A stretch of 64,000 nt of DNA from Ceratocystis colombiana. Taxonomy: Eukaryota; Ascomycota; Sordariomycetes; Microascales; Ceratocystidaceae. Made by a program: the position numbers and the translations under genes. Every line of letters begins with the position of its first letter. Positions within the stretch are counted from its first letter, which is position 1. The stretch is taken from the NCBI GenBank assembly GCA_026419805.1, contig JAOSLS010000141.1, positions 1 through 64,000 on the forward strand, in the 5' to 3' direction. The notes beneath the pieces were generated by a model. It saw only the letters and a program-made list of their open reading frames with translations, was not told where the DNA came from and searched no databases. Of this stretch, positions 21,791 to 31,068 are shown piece by piece.

Positions 21791-22745
21791 TTAGAGTTCG
21801 CTGATAGTCTTGTTGAAAGCCGCTATTATAGGGTTGTAAAGTTGGTCTGGGTCTCCAATATGTATTCCAATGTTCATATACTCGTCCTTGTCAAAAGGAA
21901 AAAGGATCTTCCTAATTTTCAGGCAGAGCGGCTTCACGACATCCAGCGCCCCATAATATCTTCAAGACCATTCACAATCATATGACACCACTTGATTCCT
22001 GCTATATTTTTGAAACTCCCAATCTTCCATCCCCGGAGGAGGCTATCCTCGGCGGGCTCTGTCTTCCAGCGAATCCATTACTCCACGCTTGGCGTGCGCA
22101 CATCCAAAGCAAGACATGGAAGAACGACTCGAGATCGTGGCGGTAGGTGTGACCCATCTTGCGTAGTACCTCCACCGTCATAAACTGCATCGTGCCGGTC
22201 CGGTGCCGTGCCCCGCTCGGTTCACTGTCTCGTACTTTGGCCAAGTCAAGATCGATGAGCATGCCCTTGAAGCCATTGGCTGTTTCGGGGTTGGTGATAA
22301 TAATGTTGGCCGGAGAGATGTCGCGATGCAAGATCTTACCATTGGCATAGAGAGACCGATGCGCTTTGATCGCATCCCGCTCAGATTCCAGCAATTCTTT
22401 GATGGTTCTAAACCCGCTGATGACACAACCGGCTGGCGAGATGACAAGGCAGGAGTAGATCCTGTTCTCCCCCAGGTCCTCACCAGGTGTGTACAGACTC
22501 GGCTTCGTATTGCTAGACCACTGCATCCTTGACCCAGATGCATTATTAGAAGTGTGATGAGCTGAAAATTTGTGCTTGGTTGACATGCTCACAGTTGTTA
22601 GGGGATCGTGAAAGTGAACGTTCCCACTCCGAAAAGGGTGGGCTGCGGAGAATCGGAGTCCCTCCCGCATCTCTGCAATAGTAGTGCCACAACCCCGGCC
22701 ACGCCCTCGACAGGTGGTGTCAACCGTCGAAACTGGGACATCCAA
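21791..22745 (-). pseudogene. truncated, frameshifted FunK1-type protein kinase relic
   Basis: FunK1 kinases are a fungus-expanded family of unknown role, normally 600-800 aa. On the minus strand from 22745 a frame contains NRIYSCLVISPAG, GKILHRDISPANIIIT (catalytic loop), GMLIDLDLAKV (DLD in the DFG position), RHRTGTMQFM and HTYRHDLESFFHVLLWMCA, all matching the C-lobe pattern. After NGFAG the frame is lost near 22045; a second frame continues with DSLLRGWKIGSFKNIAGIKW. Near 21960 a third frame takes over with LDVVKPLCLKIRKILFPFDKDE and ends at TAA 21791. The N-terminal lobe is not recognisable upstream. Two frameshifts plus 5' truncation make this a pseudogene; it neighbours the MULE relic. 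Confidence 0.85.
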
Positions 22746-24556
22746 TACTAACGCCTTCCGGAAGCGCTACTCGAGTCAGACCACGGCAAGCAGTCTGGCA
22801 ATCAAAAGGCTAAGCCAAAAACACCAATCACCGGCGCTAGAGACTTTGCAGCCGCATTGCTGCGAGCCTTCCGATTAGCGATAGCGATGGGCCTGTCTCT
22901 CTGTACTCCAGCTTGCGCCCTAGCCAGTATTGATGTTTTGTTATGCCCACCCCGTCCATTTGTCAATATCAGCATCTTAACTTACCATCCCGTGGCAGTT
23001 CGACCTGCCCGTGGTTCAAGGGCAGCATAAACAGAACATATCTTCAGCTACCTGCCATGAGTAGATCTTCCTGTGCGGAGAATCATGCTCCCATTGTGGC
23101 TCTTTCTAACGCTAGATGAAATGCTTCATGCCTCATTGGTGCGTTACAGTCTTGATCCCACTTCATATAGCCGCCCACTTTCCTGGACGTTGGCTTGCAG
23201 GCTCTGCGGATGGCTATGTCTAATCCTCACCTTCTCTGTCTTTGCAAGACTTTTTGCGGTGCCGCCAAGCTTTGCCTTATCTTTTCTGGGTGATGGCCTC
23301 TATATCAAGATTAGTAGATAATAATACAAGTACCTCTCAATATTCATGCCATGTTCCCCCCCCTTTCTTTCAAAGCGCAAATAGGTACTCATATCTCACC
23401 ACTGCTGTCCACCCCATAGCTTTCTCTCGAAGTAGTGAGGCTTTCTAGTGGCGTGAGTGTGAAGGCTTTCAGAAGGCATTCACTACAGTAGATAACTAGA
23501 CGAAATGAATTCGCAAACGCCTGTCCACTTGTAGTGGTAGCGCTTATACCGCATATTAAACCAGAGATCTGGAGGTTCGATGGATTCTTGGGACGGTGAC
23601 ACAATCAAACACCGAGAGGCCACAGCGTTGACTTATAGCCAAGCTTTGCGGCCGACATGCCCCCTACTAACTAGTAAGCCACTTGGTCGAGCCTCTATAA
23701 GAATGAGATCAAAACCGGCCACATGCGTAGCCTTTTGCCCTTGCTTCCAAACGCAGTGGGTTGTGGTAAGACTTATTGGCTCAGGCAGTCGTGTCCAACT
23801 CAGATATATGGCAAGGACGACCCGCCACGCCACCTAACCTTACACCCTTATCCTGCCTCGGTACTTCTCCTGCAGCATCGGTATCTTATTAGATTGTGTG
23901 AAGGGCAAGATAAGTGATGAAAAGCAGTGATGGGATCGGGGTAAATGCCAGCAAGACTGCTGCCACTGCTGTATCTGCATCGCTGGTAAGGACTCAAAAT
24001 CGTGCTTACGTAATGCAGAAAAAACAAGGGGGGCGCATATAGCCGTCGCATTATGGCATGACCCTTTGTAGGATTTTGCCCCATACGATTAGTCAGCCAT
24101 CCATGAACAAAATTCGTTCTGTCTCCTTCGCGTCCAAACTCAAATTTCATTATTAGCTCTGCACTACAAAGCTGCTACAGACAAACCAACCAGATCAATA
24201 TCGCTATTGGGAGCTTCATCTTGTCATTAGAGCTGGCTTTGATGATATATATCTGGTCTGATTAGCTGTTTCTATCATAGTTTCTCCACTTCTGCTACTG
24301 CTATTACTGTTGCTCGTCAGGCTGTTATAGGGCCTCACAATTTTTCTTTGGCTTTTCTTTACTGCACGCATGGCCGTGTTGTTCCTGTCTGAGCCTACTA
24401 ACCGCAAGCCAGTTCTTGACTTCCCCTATCCTCTTTGCTAACGGGGCTGGCTTTTACCGTCTTCTTCCCCGTATTACAGCCCATATTATTTCATCAAGCC
24501 GTGGTGACTCTCGGCGTGACTACCCTCTCCCTCCTACCATTTCGCCCTCCTTTTCC
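22746..24556. other. intergenic region upstream of the low-complexity protein gene
   Basis: No recognisable gene. An 82-codon frame at 23073-23321 (+) is hydrophobic with membrane-like stretches (LCLILTFSVFARLF) and could be a fragment of a decayed membrane protein, but no family is evident. The last 350 bp are pyrimidine-rich and should include the promoter and leader of the gene starting at 24557. Confidence 0.4.
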
Positions 24557-27127
24557 ATGGCTTCTGTCAAGACAAGTGTTTCCTCCTGTGCTGCGCCATT
24601 GGCTCTTTCAGAAGCCGAGAAGCACCAGTTCCAGCAGTACAAAAAGATCATTGCTCTGCGTGATATCGTGTTGTCTGGCGGCCATCCACGAATCAAAATC
24701 CCTGCGCGACTGGTTGGTAAAGTTCCACCGCCGCATGCTGTCACGTCGCCGGTGCTTCTGCTGTCACGGCCAGGCCCAAGTGCTAGGGGCTCTGCTGCCT
24801 CGGCCACGCTGAATACTGATAGCGCTGCTGCTTCTAGTGCTACTTCTTCTAGTGCTCCTGATTTCAAAACCTCGCCTGGCACTGCAAAACCCGCCGTTAC
24901 CTCTGAGCCGTCCAATACGGTCAAGTCCAATGTTGAGATAAATCCTGTCCTGCTACAGAAGTCAGATGACCTTATCCGTGCCGAGTTCAGAGTGCGGCGG
25001 CAACGCATTGAGAACAGCCTCCAGGAAGAGTTGGAAACAAAGCGACTTGCTAACAAGGCGTCTATATACCCGGAGCCTGACCTAAATATTGCCAAGATCT
25101 ATGAAACTGCTCAAAAACTAGTGGCTGCGGCGGATGCTTCTACAACTGCAAACGTTGTATCCACCAGTTCTCACTCTGTTCCTGATCCCGCTCCTGTCCC
25201 CATCCCCGATGTTGATAGTCTGTCTAATGCTTCTTACTATTCGTCAAGGCATGACACCCCGATATCTCAGGATGATCAGCCTATGAGTATCGACGATGCT
25301 GCCTCTGTTGGCGATCCCACCCGCACCGATGGTCATAATACTGCTCCTAGCAATGCACCCGCCAGTGTGCCCGACCCTACGGCTGTATCTTGTTCTTCTT
25401 TGGCCACTGTAGCGCCTGTTGTGCCGCCTGCCGCTGCGGCCATTTCCGCGGCCATCGCCACCGCATCTGTAGCTACTCTCGACTCTACTACGGCTCAGCC
25501 ACCAACAGCAACCAGTAACTTTTCTCCCCTTCATCCCATAACACGCAGCGCAGTGGATTATTCACATTCACCCTGTGAAAGGCAAGTGGAAATTGACAGT
25601 GCTCTAGATTCAGACTCGGCCCCTGCTGTCCCCTCAGGTCCCATGCAATACCAGCGTACTCGCCGCGTTTACGAGTCCGAACAACCGCCCCCGTCCATTT
25701 TTCGCTCCCACAATCTTGTCCCTGCTGCTCCCCAGCCTTACCATGTGTCGTCTCTTGCAACACGGGACGGCGTGCAAGCCGTAGAAGCTTCTATAGTCTC
25801 GCCTACTGAACGCGTTGCTTCTCACAAGGATGTATCCTCAGGTAGTACTGGTACTTCGCCTAAAGATCGCGGAAAACAGCGCAAGAACAAGGGCAAGAAA
25901 CGTAAGCAAGATCGAACAGATGAACCGGCAACCGTCGTCAAAACTGAGCCAAAGTCCCCTGAGATGAAAGCTCCGGAATATGCCCCTCGCAAGCGACAAA
26001 AGGGCAAGCGTGTTTATGCTTCAGCCGATGAAGATGGTGTGCAATATTCACCTGGAGGCTCGTTGACTGCCGACCCTCGTGATCATCCCTACCACAGGGC
26101 TCCTGGACATTACGTTAGTTACGGTGACCATGAGCCTTATCGTCGCAGAGTTGCGGAACCGGCCCATGAGCGTGTCTACATCGAACCGGGACCATCATCT
26201 TCTAGGCCACCTCACTATGTTCGTCCGGCATACAACCTTTATAGCACTGAAGAACGTTACCCAACTGAACGATCAGCCAGCCGGTACTACCACGAAAGTC
26301 ATGAACCAGGTCCTGCCTCAGTAGCCATCCGCCATGAGTTCGAACATCGCGCTACATCCCCTGCTATTGCAGACAGTGAGCCAGCGGCTATGGGATCTGT
26401 GCGAGCGTCTAGTGGTGTAGTCGTAGTCGATGATTATGGCCGGTCATATTATGAGCCTTCACGGCCTAGTTACCCGCGTCAGCCACATTATGGCGAGGAA
26501 CTAGTATACAAACGAGCAGTGTCTAGAAGACCTGGACCAGCTGAGTACTACGATGACGGCCCCGTATATCGTCGTGCATCCCCAGTAGCCTTTGGCACAT
26601 ATCCTCGTCGCGCAACATCGCCTCCTCCTTTTGGGGCTTACGCTCCCCGTCATGTAGTCACACAATCCGAGGTGCTTGACAGTGAAATGAGACCTAGGGA
26701 ATACTCGGTCCGGCCTGTTGGCCCGCCCGTTGATGATTATGTATCAGTTCGTCCTACGCCTACTGACCGTCGAGGCTACGACGAACCCGCCACGTATAGT
26801 CGACCTATTAGTGTGCGTCCGCCTCTTGATGGCTCATTTGCTCCTACCATGCCACCGCACTCACACCCTCTGGGTAATTCGGAGTTTCATCGAACGGCGA
26901 GTGTTCGGCCGCCCGATAGTGGTGACCTTCCTCCTCCAATGCCTCCACAACGGCACTTCATGCCACCTCCATCAACTGCACGCGCCTACAGCGTTGTGCC
27001 AGCAGAGAGAATGCAGCGCAACTATAGTGTCCACCCCGAAGTAGAGCACCGGTATTACACTAATGAGATAGAGTATGTCGGGCGGGCACCGAATGGTGCG
27101 TATGCCGAGAGGGCTTATCGACGATGA
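24557..27127 (+). CDS. low-complexity Tyr/Pro/Arg-rich protein of unknown function
   Basis: A single 856-aa exon from ATG 24557; the frame extends 47 codons upstream but only from a TTG, and the ATG has an A at -3-like favourable context (CCATGG). I do not recognise the family. The N-terminal 60 residues look ordered (SEAEKHQFQQYKKIIALRDI, then KIPARLVGKVPPP). Residues 65-160 and 210-340 are Ala/Ser/Thr/Pro-rich, separated by a helical segment with RVRRQRIENSLQEELE. A basic cluster (KDRGKQRKNKGKKRKQDR, about 445-465) looks like a nuclear localisation signal. The C-terminal 350 residues are rich in Tyr, Arg, Pro and His with recurring SVRPP and YYxxGP-like patches, the composition of proteins that form condensates or bind RNA. 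A nuclear role is inference. Confidence 0.8.
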   Translation: MASVKTSVSSCAAPLALSEAEKHQFQQYKKIIALRDIVLSGGHPRIKIPARLVGKVPPPHAVTSPVLLLSRPGPSARGSAASATLNTDSAAASSATSSSAPDFKTSPGTAKPAVTSEPSNTVKSNVEINPVLLQKSDDLIRAEFRVRRQRIENSLQEELETKRLANKASIYPEPDLNIAKIYETAQKLVAAADASTTANVVSTSSHSVPDPAPVPIPDVDSLSNASYYSSRHDTPISQDDQPMSIDDAASVGDPTRTDGHNTAPSNAPASVPDPTAVSCSSLATVAPVVPPAAAAISAAIATASVATLDSTTAQPPTATSNFSPLHPITRSAVDYSHSPCERQVEIDSALDSDSAPAVPSGPMQYQRTRRVYESEQPPPSIFRSHNLVPAAPQPYHVSSLATRDGVQAVEASIVSPTERVASHKDVSSGSTGTSPKDRGKQRKNKGKKRKQDRTDEPATVVKTEPKSPEMKAPEYAPRKRQKGKRVYASADEDGVQYSPGGSLTADPRDHPYHRAPGHYVSYGDHEPYRRRVAEPAHERVYIEPGPSSSRPPHYVRPAYNLYSTEERYPTERSASRYYHESHEPGPASVAIRHEFEHRATSPAIADSEPAAMGSVRASSGVVVVDDYGRSYYEPSRPSYPRQPHYGEELVYKRAVSRRPGPAEYYDDGPVYRRASPVAFGTYPRRATSPPPFGAYAPRHVVTQSEVLDSEMRPREYSVRPVGPPVDDYVSVRPTPTDRRGYDEPATYSRPISVRPPLDGSFAPTMPPHSHPLGNSEFHRTASVRPPDSGDLPPPMPPQRHFMPPPSTARAYSVVPAERMQRNYSVHPEVEHRYYTNEIEYVGRAPNGAYAERAYRR

Positions 27128-29025
27128 AAAGACCAAGGGGGCAAGAGATGAAAACCTAGATGCGAGACTGTATCTTTTTTATTCCTTTTTCCCTTCAGCG
27201 CAAACCTTCATGGTTGGCCAGAAAGTAGAAATATCGCCGTTAAAATCATTTTAGAGATGTACTTTTTTTGGGGGAGGGGGCTACAGAAAGTCGCGATAGC
27301 TTCGTCCTGATGATTGCCTTGTGTTTGGATTTGACGTTAGAAACGAGCCGAGGCAAGGAGAATCTTAATTAGGTTAAAATTATATATATGAGATCGTCAC
27401 GTATAGAAGCATAGGCAACATGACTTTGAGGCACCTGTCTACGTTGAGCTCACTCGCGGCATGCATATACGGGTAGGCATGGGTGTGGTGTCTAGTCTGC
27501 GTCAATGTACCATCTATCATTGGCCTCATTGAAGAAGAGACATTCATCGCCATCGTCACGACGAGGGTCGTGTAGTGATATGTGTTATAAAGAAATATAG
27601 GGATCAGAGGTCATTTCTAGTAGCGGAAAGGGCAGGCAAGAGGAAGGGTGCCGAGGTGCTTGGAATGGGTGAGGAGACTGTGAGGAGAGAAGGGATGTGA
27701 ATGGCTGAGATGAACTACAGTAATTTTAGTAGAGGCCATAGCCTATGAATGATTTACAGACCCTGCCTAGGTTTTAGCTGTGCTACTGAAGCCGGCCATG
27801 GGGCTTCTCTCCTCTTTTGCCCCTGCATCCAAGATCGCCGGATCGTCGGAGGTTTTGGGACAATGAGGCGAGATGAGGCGAGGTAGACTTAGGGTTTTGT
27901 GGGTTGGTGCATTTGTGGGGGGGCGGGTTGGCTGAAGCGGGACTAGGTAGGCGGTAAGATGGAGGAGAATGGAAAGGTATTATGGCTCAGTAATCATGCC
28001 GGGCTGAATCATAAACAAGTCAAATGCATAGAGCCGAATCTAATATATTGGTTCGTGAGTGGCCTATTTATTGACTAGCAACAGATGCCAAACATCGGGA
28101 AACGAGAAACGAGAGTCAAGTTAGGAAGGGGGAGATACACAGAAGAAACAAGAGGCAAGATACAAGATATACAAGACAAGATGACAAGACATGTGGGCTA
28201 CTAAAGACGAGAGGCGACGAGTGGCCAGGGAGAAAGGAGAGACAAGAGAGTTGGTTGTTATGTATTTCCCTCCCCAAAGCCTACAGACCAGACGACAACA
28301 CAGGAATTGCTGAGCTGAGAAATCATGCAAGGCAAGGAAAAAGAAAAAACGCCAGGGAAATTATCTAGAGGGCTGTGCTACAACAAAAGAAACAACCCCC
28401 TCCAGGCAAAACAATGAGTGAGGACGAAGGAGCCATGAGAAGACCAAAGCGCTGTAATGCAAGCCTAGAGCAAACAGGGCGGGCAGCTCTCGGCGGGCAG
28501 CTCTCGGCGGGTATGTGTCTCCGCAGCTGCCAGCAGCTGTCAAACACAGAGCACCGCAAAGACTCCCTCCTCAGCAACAGAATCCTGAGATTTCCTGTAG
28601 TTTTTTCTTGGCTTTCCTCTCGCCAAGGAATAGTTGAACAAGTTTTGCTTAGCTTAGGATAATTGCGAACTCTGACCGTTTAGTTTACTTGGCTGCTTGC
28701 GAGGTACTTTTAGCTGACGCTTGCAGTATGTGTAGAATCAAGGCCACTTGTTAGTGGGTCTTTACTGGAGCCACAAAAGCACGAAGAATAATGCATGATA
28801 TGATTGAGTTATATGGGGAAGAGGGTGCAAGTGTGGGCATGAGCGTGAATTATACGAGCAGCAAATCTGTCCTATTTGAGACTATCGGGACATGCTTGTC
28901 TAGGGGCAGATCAAAGGCCGTATAGAAGGTAAAAAGATACAAAGACGATAGATAGCACTGTCTTGCTTGGGAGGCCACCAGACAATCAAGGCCTTTCTTG
29001 GTTCAGTATAGCAAAGAAGAGAAGG

Positions 29026-29048
29026 ACAGGTACAGGTACAGGTACAGG
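29026..29048. repeat. hexanucleotide repeat (ACAGGT)
   Basis: The unit ACAGGT is repeated nearly four times in tandem without interruption. It is a small simple repeat. Confidence 0.8.
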
Positions 29049-29311
29049 AATGCAAGGACGTGGAGAGGCCTAGGCTGGTTCAAGTGCAGGCTACTTGGTA
29101 CTTGGAGGCAATAGTCGAGTCACAAGCTACGGCTTAGCCTTCCCCTTGCATCTTCCATTCCATCAAGACATGTCGGCTTCTTCTTCTAATAGGCCGATCA
29201 ACAGAAAAAAAGAAGTTCTTGACTTGAGGGACCTGGGCTGAAACCAGGCCAGGCAAGAAGCTTGTCAAGCAGCCTGACCTGGGGTTGAAGGTGTTAGGTT
29301 ACCAAGGAGCA

Positions 29312-29350
29312 AGCACAAGTACTAGTACAAGTACGAGTACAAGTACAAAT
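29312..29350. repeat. degenerate GTAC-containing hexamer repeat
   Basis: Units of the form AGTACA/AGTACT/AGTACG recur about six times. It is an imperfect simple repeat. Confidence 0.7.
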
Positions 29351-29602
29351 AAGTGCAGACTCTATACTGGTTTTTTCTTCGCTTTTTGTCCCGTTTATGA
29401 GCGGCGTCACAGATCGGCTGGGGATTGCTGACATGGCAAGACTTCACCCACTGTAAAGGGAGAGGAGACAACGGTAGCATCATTTGTTTGGTAGGCAAAG
29501 GGAGTGAATAAGTACTGTACTAGTACTAGTTACATGGATGGGATGGGGTGCGCTTTGAGGGGATCGAGGGTCATGCAAGAAAGGGCAAGTAGCAAGCAGT
29601 AG

Positions 29603-29678
29603 GCAAGAAGCAAGAAGCAAGAAGCAAGAAGCAAGAAGCAAGAAGCAAGAAGCAAGAAGCAAGAAGCAAGAAGCAAGA
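29603..29678. repeat. heptanucleotide minisatellite (GCAAGAA), about 10.8 copies
   Basis: Ten perfect copies of GCAAGAA followed by a partial copy, with no interruptions. Perfect tandem copies suggest recent slippage, so copy number is likely polymorphic. Because 3 x 7 is 21, the minus strand reads as a repeated Leu/Ala/Ser/Cys/Phe heptapeptide that mimics a hydrophobic signal sequence; this is an artefact, not a gene. Confidence 0.95.
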
Positions 29679-29739
29679 GGAAGCAAGCAACAGACAAGCA
29701 CAGCCAGAGCAAGTACCAGTTGCAGCCGCGACTTGCGGC

Positions 29740-31060
29740 TTGCAGTCTTGTTCATGTGTGTGTGTGTGTGCATCTATCTGCTAGGAAGTTGCAAGTTTGT
29801 ATCCCTGTCTGTTTGTCCGTCTGTTCGTTCTTTCTTGTTCTCGCTCTTTTGTTCCTTCCCCATTCTCTCCTTGCCATTTGCTCTTCTTGCCTTAGCTTGG
29901 ATCTGTTTGTTCCTGTGTTTTTGGATCCTTTCTTTTTCTTCTTCTACCTCCTTAACCCAACGGCTTGTTCGTTCTGCTGTCTTCGCTCATATCTCTTTCA
30001 CACCCACCATAATCGCTCCCTACAGCAGTAGAAAAGGGCTTTTTTGGTTTTTTTTTTTTTCTTTTTTCATTTAGCTTATTGATTTCTCCATTGAGGCAAC
30101 GCAGCTGCCCTAAGGAACAATCTCAACTGCAACCGAATCAGGTTGGTAACTACCCTTTGCCTTACCTTCCCCAGACCAGGCCTTTCCCTGAACTTTTCTT
30201 GCGTGCCCTGCCCTGTCCCACTCTCTTGATTTTCTCTTCCTCTTCTTCCTGCTTCTTCCTCTTTTTTCTTTTCTTTTGCGTCTTGCTCTAATCGCCCACT
30301 TCGACTCTCCAATCTATTCCCACTTTTGCTAACTTCGGCATCCCTTCGAGAAGGGTGAAAAAAGATAGTTTAGTTGGTTTAACAAGTCGCCAGCTTTGCA
30401 TTCTTAAACTACACATCCCGAAAAAAAAAAGATTTCTATTTCTTTCTTTTTTTTTCTTTCCCCATCATTTTTCATCATATTTTTGTCTCTTTTTCTTCTG
30501 TGATTTTTTACGTGGTGGTTACTGGATTTACTGCTACGTCTTTCTCATCGTTTCTCTTCGATTCGTTCTCTCCTACAAACCTCGTTAGTGTCGATTGCTT
30601 CATTGCTTGATTGCTCAACTTTTCCACCTACTACTTCCCCGACTCCGCCGACTCCACCCAGCCTTAGCCTTGCCTTCTCTCGAGTCCTGGCCGCTGTCGT
30701 CATCCACACAATCACAATCACAACCAAAACCTGCGTTGTATTCCTCTCTACTCCCTTCGCTGGCCCGCATCTTGCATATTTTTCTTTGTTTGTTCGTTTG
30801 TTTGCTGCTACACACAAGTCCTCTCGTATCGCCTATACATCCATCTCTATCAGTCATAACTTTCTTGCTCTTGTTTCCGAGTCTTCTATCAGTTCCCCAA
30901 TCCATCAGACCACGCTGCCGGGGGGTTTTTCTTCCATCTATACTGCTATACACCCTTCAGCTCTCTCATCCTCTTGCCTCGAATCTTTCGACTGCCCCAT
31001 ACATCCATCTATCTTGTCCCCTCATGCCCTCACGTCGCATGTCTTTATCTTCCACCCAAA
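29740..31060 (+). promoter_or_regulatory. long C/T-rich promoter and 5' leader of the KH-domain gene
   Basis: For about 1.3 kb before the KH-gene ATG the plus strand is dominated by C and T, with poly(T) tracts around 30050, 30446 and 30510. This is the typical composition of fungal leaders of regulated genes, but longer than most. Extended open frames here (for example 30588-31064) have no ATG and are compositional. The transcription start cannot be located from sequence. Confidence 0.5.
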
Positions 31061-31068
31061 ATGAATAA
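31024..31068 (+). promoter_or_regulatory. upstream ORF overlapping the KH-gene start codon
   Basis: An ATG at 31024 opens a 14-codon frame (MPSRRMSLSSTQNE) that ends in TAA at 31066-31068. It overlaps the main ATG at 31061 in another frame, giving the arrangement AATGAATAA. Ribosomes starting here would terminate 5 nt beyond the main start codon, a layout that usually lowers main-frame translation or makes it depend on leaky scanning or backward reinitiation. Effective only if the transcript starts upstream of 31024, which the long leader suggests. Confidence 0.55.

Larger units (their letters stand above)
27128..29739. other. long intergenic region with simple repeats
   Basis: No recognisable gene over 2.6 kb. 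It includes the 3' UTR of the preceding gene, then several small simple repeats (listed separately) and a duplicated 13-bp GGCGGGCAGCTCT string near 28480-28505. Minus-strand frames around 28365-28577 and 29480-29773 are short and lack coding character. A non-coding transcript or enhancer region upstream of the KH-protein gene is possible but unsupported. Confidence 0.5.

Noticed and set aside
23570..23600. GGTTCGATGGATTC considered as a tRNA B box
   Set aside because: No matching A box, acceptor stem or anticodon arm at the right spacing; no tRNA found elsewhere either.
29603..29678. Tandem repeat considered as a CRISPR-like array
   Set aside because: Units of 7 bp are contiguous with no spacers; this is a minisatellite in a eukaryotic genome.
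29480..29773. 97-codon minus-strand frame with repeated hydrophobic heptapeptides, signal-peptide-like
   Set aside because: The repeated peptide is produced by the GCAAGAA minisatellite (3 x 7 nt), not by coding selection.
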